From Cudoniella acicularis (lineage: Eukaryota; Ascomycota; Leotiomycetes; Helotiales; Helotiaceae): a DNA stretch of 28,745 bases. Both the position numbers and the translations under genes were made by a program. The stretch lies in contig JAAMPI010000664.1 of NCBI GenBank assembly GCA_013054445.1, forward strand, positions 1-28,745. The letters run 5' to 3'. Below, in pieces: positions 1 to 11,912 of this stretch; positions within the stretch are counted from its first letter, which is position 1; every line of letters starts with the position of its first letter. The notes under the pieces were generated by a model that was given only the letters and a program-made list of their open reading frames with translations, searched no databases and was not told the DNA's origin.

Positions 1-71
1 AGGGGGTGTTAAGCGAATCGGCTTTGCCAAAAACGGCCTAGTGGATTACGCATAGTCTATAGAACCGATTG
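1..71 (-). repeat. Terminal inverted repeat of a Tc1/mariner-like element (left copy)
   Basis: Positions 1-59 match the reverse complement of 28341-28399 with a single mismatch at position 53 (T here, C in the other copy). Positions 60-74 continue the match against 28166-28180, after a 160-bp insertion present only in the right copy. The repeat ends in CCGATTG followed by TA at 72-73. The right copy begins TA then CAATCGG, which fits the TA target duplication of Tc1/mariner elements. The orientation places the body of this element left of position 1, outside the window. The right copy is followed by a transposase-like reading frame, which supports the family call. Confidence 0.75.
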
Positions 72-731
72 TACAACCACAATTGGCTCATTTTCGCGAG
101 CCTTCACATGTAGTGGTTGCTATGTCAGCCCTAGTGCATCAGAACGTCCGCATGTATGGCCAGACTGAGAAAGCAGCGCGTTCTGATAACCCAAGCTGAA
201 CCTCGAAGGGTCGCTGCAGGGTTTTAGCTTTTGCCGGATGGAAAATGGGAAGTCCCGAAGTTGCCGAGGTCATGTGAGCGGCCAAAAGTCACATAATGCC
301 CTAAAATCTCATGGGTATGATTGGGTTGTTCTTGCGAGAGCTCCTATGTGGCTGCTGGCGATGCATTAAACGCCTAGGTTGAGAAAGCTTAAAGAGCAGA
401 GAGAGGAAGGCTATTAAAGAAGGCCTTCCCACAAATTGTGAGTTTCCTCGAGTGTGATGTCGACCATTCTGAAGTCTTTCTTGACGCCAAGTGGCACTTT
501 GCGGACCTATCCCATTTCAACGATCCTAGGTTGTATACAAAATATCTAGGTAGGGTTCGGAGCACCGATGGAGAATATGCAAGTTGAGGGCATTCCAAAT
601 GAGAGTGGGAGAGGTATGGTCGATCGCTACGGAGTCCCGAGGTTCGTGCTTTAAGTCAATTGTCGTAGGGACTTAAACTGACTAGTGTTTATTCATCACA
701 GGATTTTCTCTCGAGCTCTCGGAAATTTGGA

Positions 732-802
732 GTCGGGCTTCGGGCTCGGCCGGCTTTACCTCATTCCACCCGAAAAGGGGTAAGCCGGATAAAGAGCCCG
801 AC
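732..802. repeat. GC-rich imperfect inverted repeat (hairpin)
   Basis: The left arm (732-760) begins GTCGGGCT and ends CCGGCTTTACC. The right arm (779-802) begins GGTAAGCCGG and ends AGCCCGAC. The outer 8 bp pair perfectly, and the inner CCGG/GTAAG blocks pair with a one-base bulge around an 18-base loop. It lies 308-378 bases upstream of the regulator start codon. It could be a solo remnant of a small inverted-repeat element or a cis element. Confidence 0.5.
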
Positions 803-812
803 ACTGCCGAAT

Positions 813-845
813 ATCACATGATAATGCTAACATCGTTCATGTGAT
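813..845. promoter_or_regulatory. Perfect 9-bp inverted repeat upstream of a Zn2Cys6 gene
   Basis: ATCACATGA at 813-821 is the exact reverse complement of TCATGTGAT at 837-845, with 15 bases between. Its centre is about 280 bases upstream of the regulator ATG at 1110. The two-fold symmetry suits binding by a dimeric regulator, possibly autoregulation. Zn2Cys6 proteins usually prefer CGG half-sites, however, and CACATG resembles a bHLH-type half-site. Function is inferred from symmetry and position only. Confidence 0.3.
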
Positions 846-1109
846 TGGCGCTTTGTTGCGATAAGCGAGCTGACTGCATGAAACGGCCCCTTTTCATGTC
901 TCCTCAATCCTTCGCGATGAATCAAATGCAACACAAAGTTTAAGCTTAAGATCGGAGCTTGGCGTCTTCTCAGGCTGTTCTGTCATTCTTTCATCTCACT
1001 TAAAGATCTGTTTCGATCGAGAATTTGTGGTCACCTTGGGTCCAAGTTACCGGTCCAAGAGGAGAAATCGGGGGCGCAACTTAACCCAAGACTCCAAAAA
1101 ACAACGCTG

Positions 1110-2651
1110 ATGGCGGGAGTATCGACTCCTCCTTCAGAGCAGAAGAGGATTCGCACCAAGGCCCCAAAAACAAAAACAGGATGCCGCACATGCAAGTATG
1201 ATATGCCGCAATCCACTCCCCTTGATAAATGCTCATTTCACTCCAGAATTCGAAAAGTCAAATGTGACGAAGGACGACCGGCTTGCAACAGATGTCTAAA
1301 ATTCAGAGTCGTCTGTGATGGCTATGATCCAAGTTTCAGACCTCCCAAAAAGCCCGAGAGGCTGGGCATTCGGGCGATTTTGCCTCGAGGAAAGGCTATT
1401 CTTCCGTTAAATCTCACCACGTTTTCGTTCAGAACCTGCTTTGAAAACAACCAAGAATATCAGTATTTAATTCATTTCCAAGAGGAAACTGCCTTCGAAC
1501 TTTCTGGACCTTTCGATGCACGACTGTGGAATCATGTCATCCTCCAGGCTTGCCAGTCCGAGCCGTCGTTATGTCGTCTTATTTCAGCACTTGGAGCTCT
1601 CAACAAATCCTCGATGCTTAGGGCTACAAACTCGCTTCTCTCAGAAGTTGAGAGGCATCAGCAATATGCACTCTGGCAATATGGCAGAGCTCTCAAGGGA
1701 ATTCAACAAATGATCTCCCAAAGAACGGCTAATAACTCGATAAGATTGGCGCTTATTGCCGCTCTTTTGATATATTGTTTTGAGAGTCTTCACGGGGACT
1801 ATGATGCAGCTCTGAGGCACATCGAGAGCGCGCTTCCAGTAATGCAAAGCCAATTATCCCAGAGCGGCCGACGGTACAAGCATTTACAAACCACATCTCC
1901 CACTTCTGCTCTAGAAGACGATCTCGTTGTAGCCTTTGTGCGCGTAGACTACTCGCTCCTATCAAGACCGGAAAATCGAAAGTCAAAAAAGTTTGATTCA
2001 CTTGTCATCAGGCCTTATACAATCGATGTCGACTGGTCAAAAGGCCCCTCATGCAAGACTCCCTACCGGTTCCGCAGTATCACAGAAGCACGAATCCATC
2101 TAGAGCAAATTCAGTATGCGCACTTACCTGCCGTATCCCACGAATTTAGCCTCCAGTTCCAGAATCCAGAGGCTCCTATCAATAAATCAGCAAGAGAAAT
2201 ATGCGCGGAAATGGGATCCTCACACCGGGAATGGCGTGCAGCTTTTGCGCCACTGTATTCGGAATGTTGCTCATCGATAGGAAGCAAGGACTTTGTGGCC
2301 GCAGCAACTCTTCGCGTTTCAGGTCTTTCAACAGAAATTGCCGCTCGACGACTGGGTATGAAAGAAAAAGATTCTCCTGATCTTTTCGCTACAGAATCGC
2401 GAGAAATTCTTGACCTGTCGAGGATTGTGATTGCGGATCCGAGTTTTCGGAAAATATTTGTGTTTGATTGCGGTGTCGTGCCGGCGATTTTCATTGTGGT
2501 GGCTTCGTGTCGAAATTTGGAGTTGCAAAAGGAGGCGTTGGCGCTTTTGAAAACCACTGTTCCGAGAAGGGAGGGGACTTGGGATAGTGTGATTCTTGTC
2601 CAATATGGAGAGCAGACGTTGAAAGCTGCAGGATGTGTGTTTGAAGACTAA
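1110..2651 (+). CDS. Zn2Cys6 (fungal binuclear cluster) transcription factor
   Basis: This is a nuclear regulator. After removal of one intron the N-terminus (residues about 23-50) carries the six-cysteine pattern C-x2-C-x6-C-x6-C-x2-C-x6-C with a basic loop (IRKVK), typical of Gal4-type DNA-binding clusters. The intron is 1196-1246 (51 nt, GTATGA..CCAG); its removal joins TGC AA to A ATT CGA and restores the cluster. The spliced product is 496 aa (exons 1110-1195 and 1247-2651). The rest is mainly helical with a segment around residues 210-240 (ALIAALLIYCFESLHGDYD) like the middle region of fungal-specific regulator domains. The intron is a multiple of three and free of stops, so an unspliced mRNA would encode a protein whose zinc cluster is interrupted by 17 residues. 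The neighbouring carboxylesterase on the same strand, 450 bases on, could be a former target. No frameshift is seen. The target pathway is unknown. Confidence 0.85.
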   Translation: MAGVSTPPSEQKRIRTKAPKTKTGCRTCKYDMPQSTPLDKCSFHSRIRKVKCDEGRPACNRCLKFRVVCDGYDPSFRPPKKPERLGIRAILPRGKAILPLNLTTFSFRTCFENNQEYQYLIHFQEETAFELSGPFDARLWNHVILQACQSEPSLCRLISALGALNKSSMLRATNSLLSEVERHQQYALWQYGRALKGIQQMISQRTANNSIRLALIAALLIYCFESLHGDYDAALRHIESALPVMQSQLSQSGRRYKHLQTTSPTSALEDDLVVAFVRVDYSLLSRPENRKSKKFDSLVIRPYTIDVDWSKGPSCKTPYRFRSITEARIHLEQIQYAHLPAVSHEFSLQFQNPEAPINKSAREICAEMGSSHREWRAAFAPLYSECCSSIGSKDFVAAATLRVSGLSTEIAARRLGMKEKDSPDLFATESREILDLSRIVIADPSFRKIFVFDCGVVPAIFIVVASCRNLELQKEALALLKTTVPRREGTWDSVILVQYGEQTLKAAGCVFED

Positions 2652-3100
2652 TTGAACAGTTGAAATTCGAAGCACTTTGAGAGGACGGTGATCTCGGTGT
2701 CCGGGATCGGCTGCGGTCGACTGGGCGGTATGTTCAGGGCGCAAATTTCTCATTCTCATCTTCAATATTTCCCATTACCATTTCTTCTTTATACAGGCAT
2801 GTTGTTGGAACTCCAAGCGCTGAATCTGCTGCCTCCCTGAAATTTGCCAAGGGGATGCAGCTCAGATGCTTAAGTTCGGGACTATTTTATTTGGATCAAC
2901 TTCGGCTTTCTCAAGTGGGGCACATCAACCGCCGGGCCTAAAGACGTCACTGTTATCTGAACATAATTTCAAATTCGAATGTATAAAATATTCGATTCTC
3001 CACATCCCACCTCTCATGATAGGTGACAGCAATCGATGGGTTTGACAGTTTGTTAATTATCAAATTCTCCTCATTTCCCTTCTGTTGTACAAGATTCATA
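2652..3100. other. Intergenic region, tail of regulator and esterase promoter
   Basis: The open frames here are antisense or shifted shadows of the adjacent genes. The region presumably holds the 3' end of the regulator gene and the promoter of the esterase. A TATAAAA sequence lies at about 2981-2987, roughly 115 bases before the esterase ATG at 3101, and may be its TATA box. Confidence 0.4.
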
Positions 3101-4849
<1,749 letters not shown>

Positions 4850-6131
4850 TTCAGTTGATAGATTAATATGTTTGAAGAGGCTCTGATTCTAATATATTAT
4901 GTTTCATATCGAGTTTACACGGGCGCTTTCTTTAAAAAGGGGGGCCTCGCGTAAATTGGAATGCACTGAAATACGGCGCCCAAGCCCCTGCATTTTAGCG
5001 AGCACTCACTAAACTACAGGGCTTGATACACTGTACTCCAGGGTGATTAGCCCAGAGACATCGGATTGGTTTTAAGCTTCAAAAATCATTACTTGCAACT
5101 TTTATAACTGCCAAATGAATTTCTTTAAGCAATTTCGTAGCTTCGCAGGCTTCAGGATAACAAATTCATTTTAATCAGAGAGGACTGAAAGCAGAAAGTT
5201 GTCGTAAAGTTACATCGTGATAGTCCCTGTAATTTAGGGGTTCATCGCTAGATTCCAGCGTGCAGGTCCCCTGAACATAACGCTCACTCGCTACTATCCC
5301 CTCCGCTGCGACCAGCCTTGCGCCTAGGACGAGCTATAAATTAAACACCTCGCAATAAAAGTACACCACAAAATAATATTACGATAGCTAACCTTAAAAT
5401 CATTATGTCAAGAATGTTTAAAATGCTAAAGTGTTCCCTTCCCCATTGTGATGTTACACGACTTTTGCGACGCTTACTTTTTCGCAGTGCGGGGTAACCT
5501 TACCCCGCACACCTCATCAATTCCATCAGACACTTGAAAACAATTAATTATCTACAAAATTAACTAGGAAAAAGAAACTTATACCATACAGAAGGAGGCA
5601 GTTTGTTAATTTTCCCCATTCTAATGACAATTCATGTATGTTTCGTGTTGATTATTTAAAATGTCACGAGTTGGTCAAGGACAATCGCTTCATTTATTGT
5701 TAATTTCATTACAATTGGAATAAAAAGTGAAAAATTGAAAATTTCCCACTTCATTTGGTTACTGTATCTCCGGAATCTTAACTTCAAAAAGGTTTCGAGC
5801 GACTTTTTGGTGAACTTGAGCTGGAAGGGGTGGTCAAGTATGTGAACGCTAAGCGGAATCCTTTTTAAATGACGGTCTCCCTGAAGAAGTCCTTTACGCA
5901 CTCCTTTATACAGATGATTGCTCAGTAATGTACTATATATAGGGACATTTCATTTACCCATACCCGGTCATCGAATCTTTTGAGGAAAGTATTTTTGGGA
6001 ACTACGGGCAGACACCAGACAAATTCAAAACTCTCAGAATGATTTTGTTAACAGACTTATACTGTTGTCCTTGAAAGAGTTCTCTCACAGAAGAAAGCGG
6101 ACAAAAATTCGACTTTTTAATTCATGCCCCT
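4850..6131. other. Gene-free AT-rich stretch
   Basis: No frame with family resemblance was found on either strand. The minus frame at 5656-5901 is short and unlike any family I know. The stretch separates the convergent 3' ends of the esterase (+) and the SIMPL gene (-). It contains a perfect-arm palindrome at 5487-5510, described separately. Confidence 0.5.
5487..5510. repeat. 24-bp palindrome (11-bp perfect arms)
   Basis: GTGCGGGGTAA is followed by CC and then TTACCCCGCAC, its exact reverse complement. The short GC-rich palindrome stands out in an AT-rich gene-free stretch. It may be the fused ends of a small inverted-repeat transposon after internal deletion, or a transcript-end hairpin between two convergent genes. 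Confidence 0.6.
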
Positions 6132-6947
6132 TTACTCCATCTCCACAACAAACTTAACAGTAATGCTGCTAAACAACTTAATCTCCTCACTCGCAAAAGA
6201 AAAAGTACTTTCCCCATCCCCCGTCATCATCATCATCTTCCGCTCCCTAACATTCCCATGCCCCGAACTAACTGTATTCGTATTCCTCGACTCCGTCAAC
6301 TCGATAGGCCTTATAACCTTACGCTCACCTCCAAAAGCATCCGCAAAATCCCTCGCCTTCCCAATCGCATCTTCAACTGACAATTTCCTCCCCTGGGTCT
6401 CCATCTCCTTTTTCGTCGGATCCCGAAGCGCCCATTGGATACTGTTGATGGTGACATTTGGTGTGGTGCTCAGCGTTGAAGCCAATTCTCCCAACTTGTT
6501 GAAATCTTGGAATTTGATGTCGAAGCCGGTGGTGGCGCGAAAGGCCTTTCTTGTTACCTCAACCGTGGTGTCGTATGAGCTTGTAGAGAGTGATTTCATG
6601 GTCCACTTCAACAATTAGCACTAGAATTTATCTCGGAGGAAAGAGCCAGGAGGAGCAGGGAGGATGAAAAATTCTCTTATGACGGAAATTTAGAGGGGAA
6701 AAAAGAGATAAATAAACGAATAAGCTGCTTACGTGAGTGACTGGTGCATCTGGTGTCGCGACACCACTTTCGAGTTTTGGTGCGAGATCGCGGAGCATGC
6801 CTTGGATGCTGTTGGCGGTAGAGGTCACCGCCGCGGCGTCTCTTCTTGAGACCAGGTTTGTTTGGCGACGGAGATGGACATGATGGCTCGCTCGGCGCGG
6901 TGGTAGGTCTCTGAGATTCCAGTCACGGTGATAGTGAGGGGAGCCAT
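6132..6947 (-). pseudogene. SIMPL (DUF541) domain protein, frameshifted
   Basis: The reading starts at ATG 6947-6945 (MAPLTITVTGISETYHRAE) and has one intron, 6606-6732 (127 nt, GTAAGC..GAAG with a GCTAAT branch site). The second exon, 6605-6132, ends in VKFVVEME. SIMPL-type features are the N-terminal T-V-T-G-x-S strand, the ERAIMSISVA strand, TTPNVTINSIQWALRD in the middle, GKARDFADAFG helices and an alternating-polarity last strand. Within exon 1, at about 6838-6843, the frame changes: SQEE ends one frame and AAAVTSTANSIQG continues in the next. One base seems to be missing; restoring the frame gives a protein of about 229 residues. The family is widespread and its biochemical role in fungi is not settled. 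It is convergent with the esterase. Either a recent pseudogene or a read error would look like this. Confidence 0.75.
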
Positions 6948-8475
6948 TTTGGAGACTTGCTGATGAATGTAGTAATTCTTGCTTTGAAGAGACTGCTAAA
7001 GAGGTTGATAATATTGTTGTGCAAGAGGAAAAAGAGAATAGAAACGTGAAATGTTGATTTTATAGTCTGTTTTGCAGCGGGGTACTGCTGCCTTGTCATT
7101 GCCTGCCTGTCGAACGAGTCTATTGTGGGGTCGTCAGATAAAGGCAACAAAGCCGAGATCCTTATTCATGCAACTGTATACCTACTTAGATACGTTAAAA
7201 AAAAACTTACAGAAAGTAATTTTAAAGTGCTAGAGTCTAGAGATCATATACTATGTTTTATTTTATAATAGGGGCTGCTAACTCAGTACAAAATCTCACA
7301 CGTGATAAGGCTCTGACCCCAGTAAGTCCCTTCTAGCGCGTATCTTAACAACGAGGAGGCCAAACAATCAACCAACAACAGGATTACAAAGCCCTTATCT
7401 CGGTCTATAACTGGGATACGTACAGATTTTGCTTAACTTAATAATTGTTGCGATGCGGATAGTTAAAGCAGAGGTAACAATACTACCTACCTAGGTAGAC
7501 CTCGGAGGTCGGAGCTTGGATAAGCGGCTGATAAAGGACCTTCAAAACCGTGATATAGCTTCATTAATTGATTGCGCAAAAACCACCGGTCGCAAAGATA
7601 TGAAGGTAGTCTCAATCAACCCTTAAAAGCTCTGCCTCCGCAAAGTCGTCCATTTATTGAGCAATAATACAGGTGTAAATAGTTTTAAAAGCACGCGCAT
7701 CTTGACTTCGTAGTTTTTGGTGTTCCTGGCCCGTGCGTGTGGCTGCCGGATAAACGCGTTGCCGAGTATAATAATAGTTATATAGTGTGTAGCGTTAGCA
7801 ACTCCATAAATTTATAATATCGCAAAATAAAATACTATAACATAAATATTTTTCTATTTTTCTATTTTTCTATTTAAAGATATTAACAGCTAGTTTAAAT
7901 GATACAATTAAGCACCTCATACATAATTATGTAACTTATTATAAATGATAAAGAATTTCTACTAGCTGTGTATAAAAAGCATGTCAATTCCGCAACAACT
8001 GTAACCGTCCATCGTCATAGACTCTTCCCCTTGCTTTGGGTTTCCAGGAGAGGGAAGTGGACAGAGACAACACTTGCCTGCGCAACTGGTTGGTGCCCCA
8101 GTCCGTGCCCAGAATTTGACACCGTTGCCTGTCCAACCCAGATCAATTCCCCAAATTTACTGCAAGTTTTTCTTCTTTCAGCTTCATTTTGCTGCTAGTG
8201 AACAATACAGCTGAACCGACGTCAAGCTCAGGTACGTTGCTTTGATTCGCCATTTTACCCGATTGGTACGTCCTGACCCAATCACTATTAGACAGCCTCC
8301 CCGCAAGACAGCCTTAAGGGCGCCTCATTTATGCCCAACGTTCCGCGACAGACCACCTGTTTCAAACCAGCATGGTCAGTTACTTCGCGTCAGCCCAAAC
8401 AACTCCAAAGTCTCCACATCTGAAATATACCAAATCAGGGAGAATTTCTCCAGATCCAGAATATCTATTAGTTAG
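6948..8475. other. AT-rich gene-poor stretch
   Basis: No credible coding frame was seen. The first part is the promoter side of the SIMPL gene. From about 7150 to 7960 the base composition is markedly AT-rich with many stops in all frames, and includes three tandem copies of an 8-bp unit (7851-7874). From 8242 to 8475 the composition rises and short open frames appear (one rich in Pro/Arg/Ser at 8242-8475). These may be upstream exons of the Cys-rich relic that follows, but I cannot link them with confidence. Confidence 0.5.
7851..7874. repeat. Tandem repeat, 3 x 8 bp (TTTCTATT)
   Basis: Three perfect contiguous copies of TTTCTATT lie in an AT-rich gene-free stretch. This is a simple microsatellite-like array with no evident function. 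Confidence 0.8.
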
Positions 8476-8816
8476 ATTCGCCTTGCTCAGAGGAAGTCTC
8501 GAGAAGTGTTGGCGGAGCAGATGGCCACCGATAGGATGAGCGAGCAGCAAAAGCTTATATTAAGCCTGGATTAGCCCTTAATAAATCCGATTTGCTGACG
8601 AAACGTTTAGCCACCATCTAAAAAAAGCAAGAAAAAGACCATATTTGTTTGGTCTTGCGTAAGTTTGACTCTTTTCCCTCTCCGGGCTGTGCTGAAGTTA
8701 ATGGTTTTGATAAGTGTTCTTGTGGGAAGACACCAATAAGCATAAAAGTGGAGACTTGTCCCAGCTGCCAGCAGACACGCTGCACGAATTGCGTAACGGA
8801 AAAGGTGGTCAAATGA
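8476..8816 (+). pseudogene. Relic of a Cys-rich (zinc-ribbon-like) protein
   Basis: Three coding-like pieces follow one another. Positions 8476-8571 read a charged helix (RLAQRKSREVLAEQMATDRM). Positions 8611-8658 read PPSKKSKKKTIFVWSC. Positions 8685-8813 read GCAEVNGFDKCSCGK.. ending CPSCQQTRCTNCVTEKVVK before TGA. The last piece has paired cysteines (CSC, C-P-S-C, RC-x2-C) like small fungal zinc-binding domains that end in a C-x2-C-x3-RC-x2-C pattern. A stop follows LILSLD, and the WSC piece and the Cys piece lie in different frames. A GTAAGT sits right after WSC, so an intron is possible, but no acceptor gives the right phase. I read it as a broken gene. The exact family is unknown. Confidence 0.35.
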
Positions 8817-9168
8817 TAGCGTGGGAAAGAAAGAGCACTCCTCTAGCGGTCTTGCTGTGTTAAAATTTGTATGCTACTGGTCGGTTTCGGTGTATCATTG
8901 TGCGTTGTACTGCACTTCTGTCGGGCGTTTTAGCGTTGTATCCACCAATAAGTAATACACAGCCTTGGGAGAACATCACACGTGCACTCTATTTAGAATT
9001 CTAGAATTAAATCTTTAGCTGTCTGGCACTCTACCAAGCTCCACTATCCTCTACTACCCTTACTTTTCTTGGTGTGGTTGTTCTTGATGTTCCTGTCACT
9101 GTCTGTATCACTTCCTCTCCTGGTCCAGCACTTCTTTCCCGAGCACATGTCGAGCGACAGCTCACATC
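8817..9168. other. Intergenic stretch before the CorA-like gene
   Basis: There is no recognised gene. It probably carries the promoter and leader of the following gene. An alternative open frame starting at 9069 or 9147 (MSSDSSHHVFDEDQ) overlaps the start of that gene in another frame and leaves its true start codon open. Confidence 0.4.
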
Positions 9169-11674
9169 ATGTATTTGACGAGGACCAAAGACGGCAGAGG
9201 CGGATCGGAGTCCGTGTATTCGAGAAGGCCCTTTCTGAATTTAATCACCTGTGAATGGAACCCGCAGTTCGCGACGCGTGGACAGATTAATTACGATACC
9301 GAAAACAAGCCCTGGATTGAATCTCGAGCGGAGCTTGGGGCCGAGGATGATGGGGAAACTCACGCGGAGCCAGGCGAAAATGAGAATGACATTCGAGCCT
9401 TTATGCATGGCCCCGATGAATCGGACGTTTGTCTCCCCCGTGTGGACAGGATGGGGGCCTTTTGCTTCGGCGCGAGCCTGGAATCCCTTCAAGCAGAGAA
9501 ATTGGAAGGCAAAGTCAGAGACCCCTACGTTGCTTGGTTGGACGAAAGAAGTTTCGCGACAGGAGAGAAAAAGGGACGTCCAAGAACTTATCGAGGTCCT
9601 TTAACAGCGCGGGACCTTTACAGGGAGTTGAAGAAACCAGTAAGCTAGAGATACCTAGTCCAGACCCCTTGATCCGGATGTCAAAGGCCATAAGAAGCTC
9701 ACGTGAACTTTCACTTCCTAGCGCTTCCGCTGTCGTAGTTCCACAGAAGCCACCGGAGATTCGTCAAGCCCCAGCCCCAGTGCCAAGGAAAATGAAAATG
9801 AAAATGAAAATGGATGTTTGCCCGAAGACCATGAACCAGATGCCGAACGAAGATTAATGTGCGTAAACACTAACACAGGGTTCATTAACCATGGGCTAGT
9901 TGGTAACTTAGTAGCGCTGATGCTAACAATGTTACAGATTTATCACTGATTTGGATCGATGGAGCACTTATGCGCTCATCGGTACAGCGTCTTATCACCA
10001 ATTACCTGCCCTGCGCGACGCTCTCTATAAACATGTGGCATTTGAGAGCTTCATTGGGGTGGCACCTCCCGTAAGCATGTTGAGTCTTTTGAAACGTTAT
10101 CCCAAATTAATCGACGATTGCTAACAAGAACACGACATCACATAGTCTAAAGGACTACCCATGTTTCAACTTTCATTCCATCTGCCATACTATGTGTGGC
10201 GGAGTTCGCAAAAGGCATGCGAGGATCATCGTCGAGATGCCAATGCAGGACCCTTAAGGCAATTCCGAGACGTCTCCTTCCTTAATAGCCAAAGTTCTGA
10301 ATCCTCTAGCTTCTTGTATGAGGCGCAAATCTCTTGTGTTGTATCTGGATCAGACGAGTGGAGATGGATCGGGTATTGCTTTGTTGACACCTACTTCGAC
10401 TCTAACGAGGAGGCTCGAGAAAGCGTAGTGTCATACCACGAAGACAGTGAAGAGGACGACGGCCTCCCTGCGGATCCATTCACCTATGGTGTAGGTGATA
10501 GGAACTATCCTATACGGAAGCCCAGGGAGTACTTTCTAAACGTCTTTGGAATTCGTATTAAACAGATTAGCCGCGAGTGGCAGCAAGTCGTTGCTAAGTT
10601 TGAGCAAAGCATCCGCGAACATATAGAGGTTTGTCCCTCGTTTTCCTATCCCCCTCCCCTTCCTTGACATTGGCATAAGAGACCAGAGCACTCTAGCTAC
10701 ATTCCAAGCTTCAGATGACAAGAAAATACTCGGTTCTATGTGGAAAGGCGATTTTAACAATATAGCAACATCGATTTTACTAAATATAATTTCACGATTT
10801 TGCATGGATTTCTCCTTCATTAACGTATCGAACAGATACATAACCATTCACGACACCTCTCTCTCGAACGATCCTCCAAAACCAAAGATGGCGATGAACA
10901 GGTTCAGAAGTCGCATGACTGGGTCGTACTCACTAGAGAGAACTCAAGCCTTCTATCACAAAAACTGTCTGAAACAGTTGACGCATGCGAGAGTTTTTGT
11001 CTTCAAGATGCTTACTATTTCCGACGCCGTTCAGCATCAGCCGGTCGTGACCAGCTCCTTGACTCACTTCCCGCTATACAGATGACCTTTGAAGAATTAA
11101 GATTGCTGCAGAAGAAACTCGAGTTCTTGGTTGCACGCTGCGACGATTTCGCCCAAGTTGTAAGTTTAGATCTCCTAAGTCATTCTTAAAGGTTTTGCCA
11201 AAACTGTACTTCACACAACCACTGACAGGTACATGGGTACAAACAGCTCGAACACCAACTCATGCTCAAAAACAAGCAATTGGACCATCGCCAGCATAGA
11301 ATATCCGAGGACAGCAGGAGCTTGTCAGTGATTATGATGGTAAGATTCACAATTTCTCTGTAGATGAAAAGAAAATATATTTCTAACAATATTCGCAGCT
11401 ATATATTTCCCCAATAGCCCTCACAGCTGGGATCTTCTCTATGAATAAGGATGTTATCCCCTTCATCCCTACAAATTTTGGATCCTTTGTGGGCATGGTT
11501 GTTATATTTGGCGCTCTTGGAGGCATCATTCATTCTGTCCAGGTATACCAAACTTGGTGTTGGCAAGTTATCATGGCTTTGGCAGGCCAAAGGCGCTGGG
11601 ATAGACAGATAAGAGGATCATGTCTCAGGATGTTAAACTCAAACAAGGATTATTTAGCTAGAGACGAAGTATAA
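9169..11674 (+). CDS. CorA-like (Mg2+ transporter superfamily) fungal membrane protein
   Basis: Eight exons: 9169-9639, 9722-9858, 9938-10070, 10146-10628, 10697-10732, 10836-11159, 11229-11339 and 11399-11674. They give about 656 residues in one continuous phase; introns are 59-103 nt and several have perfect GCTAAC branch sites. The small fifth exon and its GTTCTA donor are the least certain part, and the start codon is uncertain. Conserved blocks of this fungal family are FITDLDRWSTYALIGTASYH, MFQLSFHLPYYVWR, DEWRWIGYCFVDTYF, the coiled helix FEELRLLQKKLEFL, then two C-terminal membrane segments (LYISPIALTAGIF and SFVGMVVIFGALGGI) joined by a short loop. The CorA signature GMN before the loop reads SMN. 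The family is usually annotated CorA/ZntB-like; its ion transport is not established. Exon 2 holds a (GAAAAT)n run coding for repeated Glu-Asn. Every exon is open, unlike most neighbours. A further coding-like piece (about 11746-11899) might be an extra 3' exon. Confidence 0.7.
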
Positions 11675-11912
11675 AGTCTTATTTCTATGCATCAAAGCAG
11701 GCATGAGACAGAGAAGGTAATTCAAAAGAATGGATAAGGAAGAGCTGTGAATTCGAGTTTAGCCGTGCTCCCACAATACCAGAGTTTCCTCACCTCGAAA
11801 ATCTTCGCCAAGAATACCAAGCCTTATTACCAAGTATAGAATTCGAATTAGATCAACTTCGGCGTCGCAAGCGATTCGACATATCGAAAACATGAAAAGT
11901 AAGCTGACGAGC

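Larger units (their letters stand above)
75..1109. other. Intergenic stretch without a recognised gene
   Basis: Only short open frames on the minus strand occur here (for example 389-598) and none resembles a known protein. The stretch holds two inverted-repeat structures, at 732-802 and 813-845, described separately. The last 200 bases probably carry the promoter and leader of the Zn2Cys6 regulator that starts at 1110. No transposase or other mobile-element coding remnant was seen next to the left terminal repeat. Confidence 0.5.

Noticed and set aside
2111..2765. Long minus-strand open frames opposite the first regulator
   Set aside because: They are antisense shadows of the regulator gene with no family features.
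6124..6618. A 164-codon plus-strand frame
   Set aside because: It is the antisense of the second SIMPL exon; the minus frame carries the domain and a good intron.
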